From Nitrospira sp. SG-bin1 (lineage in GTDB: Bacteria; Nitrospirota; Nitrospiria; Nitrospirales; Nitrospiraceae): a stretch of DNA of 64,000 bases. The stretch lies in the NCBI GenBank assembly GCA_002083365.1, contig LVWS01000039.1, positions 10,908 through 74,907 of the forward strand, given 5' to 3'. This document shows positions 9,183-19,000 of this stretch, in pieces (position 1 is the first letter of the stretch; each line of letters begins with the position of its first letter). A program made the translations under genes and the position numbers. Under the pieces are notes generated by a model. It saw only the letters and a program-made list of their open reading frames with translations. It was not told the origin of the DNA and ran no database searches.

Positions 9183-9676
9183 GGATGCAACCCCTTCACG
9201 ACGCCCTTGGTAATGAACAGCGCAACGGGAATCTGCCGCTGCATGAATGTCTGGGCCACCCAACGGAAATCTTCGAGGGCCGTGTTCTCGCCCAACGTCC
9301 GATGCGGAATCTTGACGGTATCGAGCAATTGCGGCATGACTTCGCCCATGACCACATGTTCGGGCGCGTCCTTTCCCCCTTGACCCCGCCATGAAACAAT
9401 CAGGATGCAGGGTTGTTTGTAAATCACATTGAGAGAAATGATCGTATTGAGCGAGGTGCCAAGTCCTGAATTCTGCATCAATACGGCCGGTGTTTTCCCC
9501 GCCATATAGGCACCCGCCGCCATGCCGACCGCTTCATCCTCTCGGACGGCGGGGGTGTAGAGCCGACGATTCATGAGTTCCGCGATGATTCCACCCAAGA
9601 TGGAATCCGGCACGCCGGTAAAAAAATTGACCCCCATGTCCTGCATCGCCTGCACGAAAACGTCGCTCTCAATCAC
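9179..9676 (-). CDS. Phosphonopyruvate (or sulfopyruvate) decarboxylase, PYR N-terminal subunit
   Basis: 165 residues from GTG 9676, preceded by AGGGAG at the right distance; an ATG at 9727 would add 17 residues but lacks a ribosome site. The text FFTGVPDSILGGIIAEL and REDEAVGMAAGAYMAGK carries the TPP-activating Glu and the glycine-rich surface of the PYR domain, with SGLGTSLNTIISL after it. It should pair with the C-terminal subunit encoded immediately downstream to turn phosphonopyruvate into phosphonoacetaldehyde, the step that pulls the unfavourable PEP mutase reaction forward. Confidence 0.85.
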   Translation of the reverse strand: MIESDVFVQAMQDMGVNFFTGVPDSILGGIIAELMNRRLYTPAVREDEAVGMAAGAYMAGKTPAVLMQNSGLGTSLNTIISLNVIYKQPCILIVSWRGQGGKDAPEHVVMGEVMPQLLDTVKIPHRTLGENTALEDFRWVAQTFMQRQIPVALFITKGVVKGLHP

Positions 9677-9805
9677 CGGAAGATTCTCCCTGAAATAGTG
9701 GCACACGAGCGCTAAAAGCCGGCGCATTATAAGATAGGCCTTGCGGGGTTCTCAAGAAAGATCGGCGGTTGAGTTGACGTCATTCGCGTGTTAGCGTTAT
9801 CCGAG

Positions 9806-10336
9806 ATGAACGACCCTATCCCTTCTATATTCCCAGGGTGGCCGTTGACTGTCGTGATCGCAACCCTGGTCGGTATCAACTCCGCCTGGGCTGTTCCCAT
9901 GACCAACGACCCCAAGGGTTTCCAGGGGATTCCTTGGGGAGCGTCATTGTCCGTGCGCCAGGACTTGGAGACGATGCGGGCAGGTCCGCATATCGTCGAA
10001 TATCTGCACAAGGCAGAGCCGTCGTCGTTTGCCGGCACCGAGATGACCAGCGTCCTCTACGTCTCCGTGGACGACCAATTCGCACGCGTCATCATTCGAT
10101 ATCAAGGAGACCACGTCCATCGACAGGTCTTGAGCTTTTTGGAAAGCCGCTTCGGCGGGTTGGAGCGCATCCCCGGGCAAATGGCGAGAGGACTGACCCA
10201 ACAATATAATTGGCGTGGGGCCGACACCGAAATCAATTTGACGTATCAAGCCGGCACGGAGCGTGGTTACATCTTCATCGATAGCCGCACGCTCGCGCCA
10301 CGGTTCAACGACGACCTTACCGATTCCGCCGAGTAA
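9806..10336 (+). CDS. Secreted protein of unknown function, IPWG-motif paralog 1
   Basis: 176 residues from ATG 9806. An N-terminal hydrophobic stretch ending in NSAWA looks like a signal peptide. The mature part opens with GFQGIPWGASL and contains VIIRYQGDHVHRQVLSFLESRFG, ERIPGQMARG and IFIDSRTLAP. The next gene has the same blocks in the same order. No family recognised. It lies divergently between the decarboxylase genes and the PEP mutase gene, so it may only be a passenger. Confidence 0.65.
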   Translation: MNDPIPSIFPGWPLTVVIATLVGINSAWAVPMTNDPKGFQGIPWGASLSVRQDLETMRAGPHIVEYLHKAEPSSFAGTEMTSVLYVSVDDQFARVIIRYQGDHVHRQVLSFLESRFGGLERIPGQMARGLTQQYNWRGADTEINLTYQAGTERGYIFIDSRTLAPRFNDDLTDSAE

Positions 10337-10340
10337 TGCG

Positions 10341-10868
10341 ATGCGTGTGTCGCTCCCAGGGTGGGTCATGCGGGCAACGGTCGTCCTGTGTTGTTTGCTT
10401 GATTCATCAGCGCCTGCATGTGGCGTACCCATTATCAGTGATTCGAACGGATTCGAAGACATTCCCTGGGGAACAATCTTGTCTGAAGGGGAGCACTTCA
10501 CAAAAGTGGAGGATTCCGGCCGCTTGCAGATTTACGAGCGAAATGGACGCCCACCCTTGCTAGGCATCACTCCGGTCGATTCGATGCGGTTTACGACGTT
10601 TGAAAAGAAGTTCGGCCGAGTGACCGTTCGCTACAGTGGCAAAGAAACCCATGACGAACTCCTGACGTATCTTCAATCGAACTACGGTCCACTCGATCGA
10701 ACACCGGGACAAATCACAGTCGGCCCGGTGAAAGTCTATGCCTGGCATGGCTTTCATACGGAAGTGACGTTGCGATTCGAAACGAGGCTCGGTCACGGCA
10801 TCATTTTCTTTGAAAGTCGGATGCTGCCCGAAAAACTTGTTGATGAGACCGCTCTCACGGCCTTTTGA
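10341..10868 (+). CDS. Secreted protein of unknown function, IPWG-motif paralog 2
   Basis: 175 residues from ATG 10341, four bases after the previous stop. Signal peptide ending near SAPACG. It repeats the blocks of its neighbour: GFEDIPWGTIL, VTVRYSGKETHDELLTYLQSNYG, DRTPGQITVG and IFFESRMLPE. The two genes are a tandem duplication that has diverged widely while keeping the motif order. Function unknown; periplasmic location is inferred from the leader. Confidence 0.65.
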   Translation: MRVSLPGWVMRATVVLCCLLDSSAPACGVPIISDSNGFEDIPWGTILSEGEHFTKVEDSGRLQIYERNGRPPLLGITPVDSMRFTTFEKKFGRVTVRYSGKETHDELLTYLQSNYGPLDRTPGQITVGPVKVYAWHGFHTEVTLRFETRLGHGIIFFESRMLPEKLVDETALTAF

Positions 10869-10947
10869 TGCCCATATCTCACCCCCTTCTCAACCGGAGA
10901 AAAGTTTCCATTGACAACTGCTGCCCGCTTTCGCATCATGGTGCGCT

Positions 10948-12627
10948 ATGACCAACGCCGCAAGACTTCGAACCGCCCTCAAAAGGCCGGGTGCCTTGAA
11001 AATAGTCGGGGCTCACGATGCCCTCAGCGCCCGTCTGATCGAACGCGCCGGTTTCGACGGTGTCTGGGCGAGCGGCTTCGCCATTTCCGCTTCTCTTAAA
11101 TGTATCCCTGATGCAAGTTTCATCACCTCGAGCGAGCAACTCGACGTCGAACGGAACATCGTCGAGGCTGTGAGTATCCCTGTGATCGCCGATTGCGACA
11201 CGGGATATGGCAATGCCCTGAACGTCATGCGGACCGTCACCGACCGTGAGCGGGCTGGTGTGGCCGCCATCTGCATAGAAGACAACGTCTATCCGAAGCG
11301 TTGCAGTTTCTACGCGGGTGTTCGACGAGAATTGATCCCCATCGAAGAGCACTGTGGCAAGATTCGAGCCGCCAAAGCGGCCCAGATGTCCCCGGAATTC
11401 ATGGTCATCGCCCGAACCGAGGCCCTCATCGCCGGATGGGGGCAGGAAGAAGCGTTGAAGCGGGCCGAAGCCTATGCGGACGCGGGCGCCGATGCCATCC
11501 TGATCCATTCAAAATCAAAAAAGTTCGACGAGCTGAAGGCAGTGTACAAATTGTGGTCCGGGCGCGTCCCGCTGGTCGTAGTCCCCACGATTTTCGACCA
11601 GACCACCGCGGCAGACATGGAGGCAGCCGGGGCAAAGATCATCATCTATGCCAACCAGCCGGTACGGGCAGCCATTCGTGCAATGACAGACACGTTGGAC
11701 CTCATCAAGAAGGACACACGCCCAGGGGCTGCGAATGACCGAATCGTCACGCTCCCGGAAGTCTATGACATTGTCGGTGTTCCGCAAATGGAACAAGACG
11801 AGAAACAGTTCCTCCCGGTAGGCAGCGAACGCATTACCGCGATCATCGCCGCCGCCGGATTCGAAAAACAGCTCCTACCCTTGATTGAGGACAAGCCCAA
11901 GTGTTTGCTCGACATCAAGGGGAAAACGATCCTCGATCGCCAGATCAGCGCGCTCAACGAGTGCGACATCAAAGAAATTGCGTTGGTTCGGGGGTACAAA
12001 AAGGAAGCGATCACGCTGTCGAACATCCGTTACTACGATAACGATCGGTATGAGAGTACCGGCGAGCTCTTTTCCATCTTCTGCGCCGAAAACGAACTAA
12101 AGGGCCGGACCATCATGTTGTACGGCGACATTATGTTCGACCAGGCGGTGCTGGAAAAGTTGCTGAAGAGCCCGGCTGATATCGCGCTGGTGGTGGATCT
12201 CGCCTGGTTGGACGAGGCCCGGCACGGCGCGCAGCCGTCTCATATCAATCCGGACCTCGTGTCCCTCGCCGTGCCGCCGAGTTCACAATCCCTGTCGCGT
12301 TTCGTCATGCCTGAAGGCGAGCAACGCATTCTGCGCATCGGTCAACAGTTGCCCCATGAACAGGCGCATGGAGAATTCATCGGCATGGCCATGTTTTCTG
12401 AAAAGGGCGCGCAGATACTTCGCGACTGCTATCGGTCCGCGCAAGAGAAGTACAAATCGACCGGCTTCCATGAAGCCGGCAGCTTCATCAAGGCCTCCTT
12501 CACCGACATGGTTCAGGAGCTCATCGACCGTGGCCATACTGTCCAGGCCGTGCCGATTTTTAAGGGGTGGATGGAGGTCGACTCCTTCGAGGAATACCAG
12601 AAGGCCTGGGCCAAGACTCGGCAGTAA
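10948..12627 (+). CDS. pepM: PEP mutase-like / nucleotidyltransferase fusion
   Basis: 559 residues. Residues 1-285 are an isocitrate lyase/PEP mutase barrel: Asp55, Asp82 and Asp84 (ADCDTGYGN), Glu111 and Arg156 line up with the metal and substrate site. The mobile loop reads EDNVYPKRCS (111-120), not the PEP mutase hallmark EDKxxxxxNS, and resembles PKRCG of other superfamily members. Residues about 295-559 form a nucleotidyltransferase whose first loop is AAAGFEKQLLPL, lacking G-x-G-x-R, but retaining DKPKCL and YGDIMFD. PEP mutase makes phosphonopyruvate from PEP. The decarboxylase and transaminase nearby support this role despite the altered loop. Confidence 0.8.
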   Translation: MTNAARLRTALKRPGALKIVGAHDALSARLIERAGFDGVWASGFAISASLKCIPDASFITSSEQLDVERNIVEAVSIPVIADCDTGYGNALNVMRTVTDRERAGVAAICIEDNVYPKRCSFYAGVRRELIPIEEHCGKIRAAKAAQMSPEFMVIARTEALIAGWGQEEALKRAEAYADAGADAILIHSKSKKFDELKAVYKLWSGRVPLVVVPTIFDQTTAADMEAAGAKIIIYANQPVRAAIRAMTDTLDLIKKDTRPGAANDRIVTLPEVYDIVGVPQMEQDEKQFLPVGSERITAIIAAAGFEKQLLPLIEDKPKCLLDIKGKTILDRQISALNECDIKEIALVRGYKKEAITLSNIRYYDNDRYESTGELFSIFCAENELKGRTIMLYGDIMFDQAVLEKLLKSPADIALVVDLAWLDEARHGAQPSHINPDLVSLAVPPSSQSLSRFVMPEGEQRILRIGQQLPHEQAHGEFIGMAMFSEKGAQILRDCYRSAQEKYKSTGFHEAGSFIKASFTDMVQELIDRGHTVQAVPIFKGWMEVDSFEEYQKAWAKTRQ

Positions 12628-12733
12628 TTCCCTTCCTCCTGCGACATCCCGTATTCTTCGTTATCGCGTCATGTCGTTCTCATAGCTCTGGTGACATTGC
12701 TGAATTGATTAGAACAATAGTCCGGATGCAGTT

Positions 12734-13141
12734 ATGATGATGCAACTGACGATGAGTGGCCGAAAATCCTACGTGCCTTTGGATAACCGTTACGCCGAAC
12801 GTGTCGCCGTCACCTGTCGAGTGCGCTATGTCGGTGAAGTTCCTACCCAGCCCCACCAGGGCGAAGGGCTCACGAAAAACATATCCGTTTCGGGGTGCCA
12901 CGTCATCAGCGATCGCCCGGTGACGCGTGGTACATTATTGACTCTGACGATTTCGCTTCCCGATCGATTACCCCACCTATTATTGAAATCGGCGCATGTC
13001 GTATGGGTGTCAGGTTGCCAGTTTTCCGTCCGATTCATGGATCTGAATCAAGAACACCGCAAACGTCTACAATCCTTCATTTGGAAAAGCATCTCTCATC
13101 ACACCGTAAGTGACCAACGAACCCGATTCCGCCTTATGTAG
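12734..13141 (+). CDS. PilZ-domain protein
   Basis: 135 residues. NRYAERVAVTCRVRY carries an arginine pair near the RxxxR place and NISVSGCHV matches NxSxxG. The end VVWVSGCQFSVRFMDL is a usual PilZ strand pair. Start ambiguous among clustered ATGs at 12734-12749. Downstream of the pepM gene by about 100 bases but probably its own unit. Confidence 0.75.
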   Translation: MMMQLTMSGRKSYVPLDNRYAERVAVTCRVRYVGEVPTQPHQGEGLTKNISVSGCHVISDRPVTRGTLLTLTISLPDRLPHLLLKSAHVVWVSGCQFSVRFMDLNQEHRKRLQSFIWKSISHHTVSDQRTRFRLM

Positions 13142-13522
13142 TTCGGGTCCATCGACACCGCTTCTAGTATCTCGCCCCCTTTTCAGAACGGGCTTAACGG
13201 GGCCATCAACTGGTAAGGCCCTACAAACCTTGTCCCTACCAGGCTTTTTGTCAAACAGCCACGTCTCGCATCGATATAACAATAATTGTGCTGCCCATCT
13301 TCCGAACTAGGTAGTCCCCCTCATCTAGTGGGAAGTCAAGGTTGACTCTGAGCGCTAGCTTTCATCCATAGCCTCTCGCCAAATACATGAGGGCTGATTC
13401 GGAGCAGAGCAGCATGTGGTAAAGCCGAAAGATCTATTGGGCGGCTCGAGTGCTCGAGATTGCCAGGGCAGATGAAAGGAATCAATCAATTCAACCCCGA
13501 TACGTAGCCAGGAGGTGTCCTA
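13142..13522. other. Intergenic stretch, 381 bases
   Basis: No convincing reading frame on either strand. A short GGGCC/GGCCC stem is possible at 13200-13221. The last 25 bases carry the very strong ribosome site AGGAGGTG of the next gene. I see no riboswitch consensus, including no cyclic di-GMP aptamer core. Confidence 0.5.
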
Positions 13523-13906
13523 ATGAGACAGATCAAACAGATGAGACGGTCGGAAATGCCCTATCCATCCAGTGCTATTGAGCGCCGCAAAAAGGCAAGA
13601 ACTTCCGCTTCCTTTGGTCTTATGTACTCAGGAGTCGAAGGGGACGACGTTCTCATCGGAGACGGAAGCCTCGTCGACTTATCCGAAGGCGGATTGGGCA
13701 TCCGCGGAAACTGCCCCGTCCATGTCGGCCTTGAACTGACTTTGTTTTTATATCTCCAGGACGACGAGGAACCCTTGTTCGTGTCTGAGGCGAGGGTGGC
13801 CTGGGTGGCAGGTCCTCTCTTTGGTGTGGAATTGAAGGAAGTTAGCCTCCATGATTGCGATCGAATGCGGTCGTTTCTCCGTACCCACTCGGTAGCCCAA
13901 GCTTAG
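13523..13906 (+). CDS. PilZ-domain protein
   Basis: 127 residues. ATG is preceded by AGGAGGTGTCCTA, a near-perfect ribosome site. IERRKKAR gives the RxxxR motif and VDLSEGGLGIRG gives DxSxxG, so cyclic di-GMP binding is likely. Fourth stand-alone PilZ in the window. Confidence 0.85.
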   Translation: MRQIKQMRRSEMPYPSSAIERRKKARTSASFGLMYSGVEGDDVLIGDGSLVDLSEGGLGIRGNCPVHVGLELTLFLYLQDDEEPLFVSEARVAWVAGPLFGVELKEVSLHDCDRMRSFLRTHSVAQA

Positions 13907-14084
13907 GTCGGTTGGATGAACCGACAATTCAGGGCTGGTGGGATTTCACATCTTCCATACTGACTGTGCCTTATGCACCACAATTCCGCCAGCTCTGTCT
14001 TGTTCTATGGTTTCCGCAGCCACAATCCGTTTGATTTCTATATCATCCCGCCTTGTTTTTCGTGCTGCCATCATGCTAACTTCC

Positions 14085-14106
14085 GGTGAGTGACTACTTA
14101 CTCACC
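14085..14106. promoter_or_regulatory. Palindrome, probable TetR operator
   Basis: GGTGAGT (14085-14091) and ACTCACC (14100-14106) are perfect inverted arms around an 8-base spacer. The element ends one base before the ATG of the tetR gene, so a bound repressor would block its own expression and that of the efflux genes downstream. Confidence 0.6.
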
Positions 14107-14751
14107 ATGGGTAGAGCAAAACCGCCTTCTCGCCAACGACATCCATCTTCACGAACCTCGGGTCCGGAACGACAGGCCAGCCTGATCAGCGCGGCGACAT
14201 CCTTGTTTGCCGCAAACGGTTTTACCGGAACAACCACGAAACAAATCGCCCAGGCAGCCGGTGTCAGTGAAGCACTGCTCTTCAAACATTTTCCGACCAA
14301 GCACGCACTGTACACCGCCATTCTAGAGGAAAAGGCTCAATACTCCGGGTTACGAGAGGCCGTCGAAGAAGCGATTAAATGGCGAGATGATGAACGGCTC
14401 TTCACCCTGCTTGCCAGCTATCGGATCAAGAAGGGCGCAGATCCGACGTTCCTTCGCCTACTCCTTTTCAGCACCTTGGAAGGGCATGAGCTTTCCAACA
14501 TGTTCTTTCAGCGGCAATATCAAGTCTTTCATGATCTCCTTGCCGGCTACATTCGCCGACGCATTCAGGAAGGCGCGTTCCGTCCGGTGGATCCAGTACT
14601 GGCCGCCAGAGCTTTCTTCGGTGTCATCCTCCATCATCGGCTCCTGCACGATCTCTTCGGATTACCCATGCACTTGTCCCATGACGCAACGGTGGGGGAA
14701 TATGTCTCGCTTTTCCTCGGAGGGCTCTCCCGTAGGTCGCCGCACTCGTAA
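14107..14751 (+). CDS. TetR/AcrR-family regulator
   Basis: 214 residues from ATG 14107; a GTG at 14086 lies inside the palindrome. The N-terminal helix-turn-helix reads ATSLFAANGFTGTTTKQIAQ then AAGVSEALLFKHFPTKHALY, the TetR signature. The C-terminal ligand domain is of AcrR-like length. It is directly upstream of an adaptor and an RND pump gene, so it is the likely local repressor; inducer unknown. Confidence 0.9.
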   Translation: MGRAKPPSRQRHPSSRTSGPERQASLISAATSLFAANGFTGTTTKQIAQAAGVSEALLFKHFPTKHALYTAILEEKAQYSGLREAVEEAIKWRDDERLFTLLASYRIKKGADPTFLRLLLFSTLEGHELSNMFFQRQYQVFHDLLAGYIRRRIQEGAFRPVDPVLAARAFFGVILHHRLLHDLFGLPMHLSHDATVGEYVSLFLGGLSRRSPHS

Positions 14752-14766
14752 CTGACAGGCACCACC

Positions 14767-15954
14767 ATGAGCCGACTCATCCAACATCCATTCATAGCCC
14801 TTGGAATTGTCCTTGTCCTTGTCATCACGGCCCTTGTCGTCTTTCGCCTGAACACAGGTGCCAAAACCGACGTGAAGAAACCACGGCTCATTACAGTGGG
14901 CGTTGTGACGCCGTTACGGAAGAATCTCGATATTCGTCTGAGCTACACCGCGGACATCTCTCCCAATCAAATCGTCAATATCTTTTCTCGGGTCGATGGA
15001 TACATCACCAAACTGCATGTTGATAAGGGTGATTTTGTCCGGGCTAATCAGTTACTGGTTGAAATCGATCATACCGACTATCACCATGCCCTCAGTCAGG
15101 CCAGAGCCAACCTGCTAGCCGCAAAGGCAAAAGTGTCACAACAGAACGCGGCGGTTCGCAGCGCCAAACTGACATTCGATCGCATGCAGGTCCTCATCCA
15201 AGATCAATTTGTCTCACAGCAAGACCTGGATAATGCGTTGGTCAACCTCGACGCGGCCAAAGCGGCACAAGAGTCCCTCCAAGCCCAGGTCAACCAAATG
15301 GAGGTGGCCCTGGCGCAAGCGGAGACTAATTTGGCCTATTCCTACATCCGAGCCCCATTTCCCGGCTATATCGCAGAGCGAAATCTCGATACCGGAGCCT
15401 ATGTCAGTAGCGCCACTGCAAGCACTTCGACCATGTCGCGAGGCATCATGAGCCTGCACGACATCAATACGATCCGCGTGTTGATCGAAGTCGTCGAGCG
15501 AGACATTCCACTTATAAAGATAGGGCAAAAGGCGGAGCTCCGTGCCGAAGCATATCCCGATGACGTGTTCACAGGAACGGTCACGCGTATCGTCCAAGCC
15601 CTGAATCGTGCGACACGGACAATGACCGTGGAAATCGACCTGCCCAATAAGGATCGTCGGTTAAAAGGCGGGATGTTCGCCCGAGTCGAGGTGATGGTGG
15701 GGACGCATCACCAAGCGTTACAGATTCCCATGGACGCCGTCAGCCGGCTGGAAGATACGCAATACATCTATATCGCTCGTGAGGGGAAAGCGTATCGGGT
15801 GGACGTCGAGCTCGGGGCCCGTAACGGCAACCTGGTCGAAATCACCAAAGGTTTGACGGGTCAAGAGGAGATCATCGTTGCCGGTAAAGACTTGGTCCAC
15901 GACGGCACCTCCGTACAGATCCAACAACTGATACAAGCAACGAGCGGCGGGTAA
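14767..15954 (+). CDS. RND efflux periplasmic adaptor (membrane fusion protein)
   Basis: 395 residues, an N-terminal membrane anchor (about 10-27), a lipoyl-like half motif (VDGYITKLHVDKGDFVRANQ style), a coiled-coil hairpin at about 105-190, second lipoyl half (IRAPFPGYIAERNLDTGAYV style) and beta-barrel/membrane-proximal domains. HlyD/AcrA family. It bridges the inner-membrane pump with an outer-membrane channel. It begins 15 bases after the regulator stop; no TolC-type gene is in the window. Confidence 0.92.
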   Translation: MSRLIQHPFIALGIVLVLVITALVVFRLNTGAKTDVKKPRLITVGVVTPLRKNLDIRLSYTADISPNQIVNIFSRVDGYITKLHVDKGDFVRANQLLVEIDHTDYHHALSQARANLLAAKAKVSQQNAAVRSAKLTFDRMQVLIQDQFVSQQDLDNALVNLDAAKAAQESLQAQVNQMEVALAQAETNLAYSYIRAPFPGYIAERNLDTGAYVSSATASTSTMSRGIMSLHDINTIRVLIEVVERDIPLIKIGQKAELRAEAYPDDVFTGTVTRIVQALNRATRTMTVEIDLPNKDRRLKGGMFARVEVMVGTHHQALQIPMDAVSRLEDTQYIYIAREGKAYRVDVELGARNGNLVEITKGLTGQEEIIVAGKDLVHDGTSVQIQQLIQATSGG

Positions 15955-16022
15955 GAGGTGAGAGTGGAAGAGTTCGCCAACCTTCATCCCACCCCTCGTA
16001 GCCGGATCCGCATCAACCTAGC

Positions 16023-19000
16023 ATGTGGCTGACTCTACTTGCATTGCGCAATCGCATCGGCATCCTGATGCTGTCCCTGGCGATGGTGGTATTGGGGCTC
16101 ACGTCTCTCCAACGTTTACCGGTTGATCTTTTCCCTCAAATCCAGGTACCTGTCGCCTTCGTTGGAGTCGTCTACAAAGGAGCACCTCCGCTCGACATCG
16201 AACAGAGCGTCGTCTACCCGATCGAAAAAGCCGTCAGTTCCGCTTCCAATGTCGAACATGTCGAGTCGTTCAGCAAGCAGGGCCTCGGAGCCGTGCAGAT
16301 CTGGTTCAACTGGGGGGCGGACATTAACGTGGGTCAAATGGAGGTGATGCAGCGCATCACCCAGATTCTCAATAGCCTCCCACCCGGCATTCTCCAGCCC
16401 TTTATCGTCAAGTTCGACGTCTCCAACATACCCATTTCGCTCGTTTCGGTATCGAGTGATGAGCTGGACGAGCGGGCGCTTTATGACCTCGCCTACAACA
16501 CGATCGCCCCCCAGATCGAGCAGATCGCCAATGTGGCGGCCGCAACGGTCGAGGGAGGCAAGATCCGCCAGATCACTATCAACCTTGATCCGGCGTTGCT
16601 CAGTGCCCGTGGACTTTCCATTTTGGACATTGTGAAGTCCGTCAAAGCCTCGAATTTGATTCTGCCTTCCGGCGATATCAAAGCCGGCAACCTTGATTAC
16701 AATGTATTTACGAATAATCAGTTTCGAACGGTGGACCCGATCCAGGATGTCATCGTGAAGGTGAATCAACAGGGCAACCCGGTCCGCGTGCGCGACGTCG
16801 GAACCGTGACAGACTCATCCGACATCCAAACGAACATCGTCCATGCCGATGGTGCCCGATCCGTATTTCTCCGTGTCAACAAACAACCGATCGCCAATAC
16901 GGTCGAAGTCGTGGATGCCCTGCGTGCCGCACTCCCCAAGATGTTTGGCATCCCCGAAGGGGTGAAACTCGGCATTTCGTTCGACCAATCGCTCTACATC
17001 CGTCAATCCATCAACAACTTGATCGAACAAGCCCTCCACGGTTCCCTGTTGGCGGCAGCCGTGATTCTGATCTTCTTGCGCAACCTCACGAGTACGGCGA
17101 TCATTTCCGTGGCCATACCGCTCTCCATGCTCGTGACGTTTATCGTCCTCTATTTTACCGGTCAAACTCTTAACATCTTTACGCTCGGCGGACTCGCCCT
17201 TGGGATTGGCCGGCTGGTCGATGACTCCATCGTGGAGCTGGAGAACATCCAGCGTCACCTCAATACCAATCCCGACCGATGGCGGAGCATCCTTGAAGCC
17301 GCGCGGGAAGTCGCGATGCCGATCTTGGCATCGACCGTCACCACGGTGGTGGTTTTCCTTCCGATGTTCTTCCTTGTCGGAATCGCGCGACTATTGCTGA
17401 TTCCGTTGACCGTGACGATCGCTATCGCGCTCTTCACCTCTTTCCTAATCTCCCGCACCGTGACACCGGCGCTTTGTTACAAGTTCCTCAAGTCCGAGCA
17501 AGAAGTTCGACGAACAATTCCTGGCTGGTTGACTCCACTGATGGATTCGAGTCGCCGTCGATACGAGTCCCTCGATAGCGGTTACCACGAGTCGTTGCAG
17601 TGGGTGCTGGGACATCGTCGGCTCTTTATCGCCATGGTGCTGTTGATCTTCGTCGGATCGCTCACGTTGGTTCCGATGATCGGGACGGAGTTTCTGCCGG
17701 TTTCCGATGAGAGTCAGTTCCGCATCGTCCTGCGGGCGCCGGTCGGACAACGGGTTGAAAAGACGGAACAACAGGTTTCAGAAGTTGAACGGGTGCTCCG
17801 CGCCAATATTCCCGCGACCGAATTGGAAACGATTGTGTCGAGTACGGGTATCCTATCGCAAGGCCGCGCGTCGCTCTTCAATCCCAATACCGGGCCGCAC
17901 ACATCTTCCATTCAAGTGTACTTGGTCTCACCTGACAAGCGGATCAGAACTCAAGTCGAGATCATGAACGAGGTGCGCCCCAAGATCGTCAAACTGTTCC
18001 CCGGCGTCTCGATGTATTTCGATCCCGGCGGTCTCGTCAAACGCGTCACCAGCTTCGGCTCCCAAAAAGCCGTGGACGTGGAAATTTATGGCTACGACTT
18101 CGAGAAAGCGCGAGGCGTCATCGCTCGTGTCAAGGAGATCATGGAACGGACTCCCGGCTTGGCGGATATTGAACCGAGTCGGGAAGAAAACTATCCGGAG
18201 GTCAATGTCACCGTCGATCGGGAGAAGGCGGCTCTGCTCGGCATCAGCGAGACCGACGTGGCCAACGCCGTGCTGTTTTCTTTGAACGGAAACGGCCAGA
18301 CCGACCCGATCATTTATACGGATCCGCAGAGCGGCAATGAGTACTTCATCAGCGCTTGGCTGGCCGAGGAGCACCGAAAGGATCTGTCCGATCTGGAGAA
18401 CATCCTTCTCACCACCAAATCCGGTGACCCCGTCTTATTGAAGAACATCGCGTCTCTCAAGTTGAACGCCGGGCCCGTGAAGGTGGATCGGAAGTATTTC
18501 CAGCGTGTCGTCCATATCACGGCCAATCCGACCACCCGTTCCCTCGGTGAGATCGCCGAAGATCTTGAGTCCTCATTCGCCACTCTCCAGTTGCCGGCTG
18601 GCTTCAGCATCAAGCTGGCTGGGCAAATCCAGCAACAGCGAGAAACCTTCCAAGGGTTGCAGTTCGCGACCATCCTGGCACTTCTGCTGGTCTACATGGT
18701 CATGGCCGCCCAATTCAAATCCCTCATCGATCCCTTCATCATCATGTTTTCGGTGCCCATGGGATTTCCCGGTGTGATCTTAATACTGTTCCTCACGAAC
18801 ACGACGTTCTCCACCGCGTCGTTGATGGGCATCATCATGATGTTCGGAATTGTCGTTTCAAACGGCGTCTTACTGGTCGATTACACCAACGTGCTGCGCC
18901 GCAGAGGTGAGCCGCTTTATCAGGCCGTCGTGACCGCCGCGCGAACCAGGCTGCGCCCGATTCTCATGACATCGCTCGCGACGGTCTTCGGACTTCTTCC

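Noticed and set aside
8325..9383. 352-codon plus-strand frame across the decarboxylase and transaminase genes
   Set aside because: Antisense to well-recognised TPP and PLP enzymes; no domain sense in the product.
13142..13522. Possible cyclic di-GMP riboswitch upstream of a PilZ gene
   Set aside because: No conserved aptamer core could be found; only a short stem and a strong ribosome site.
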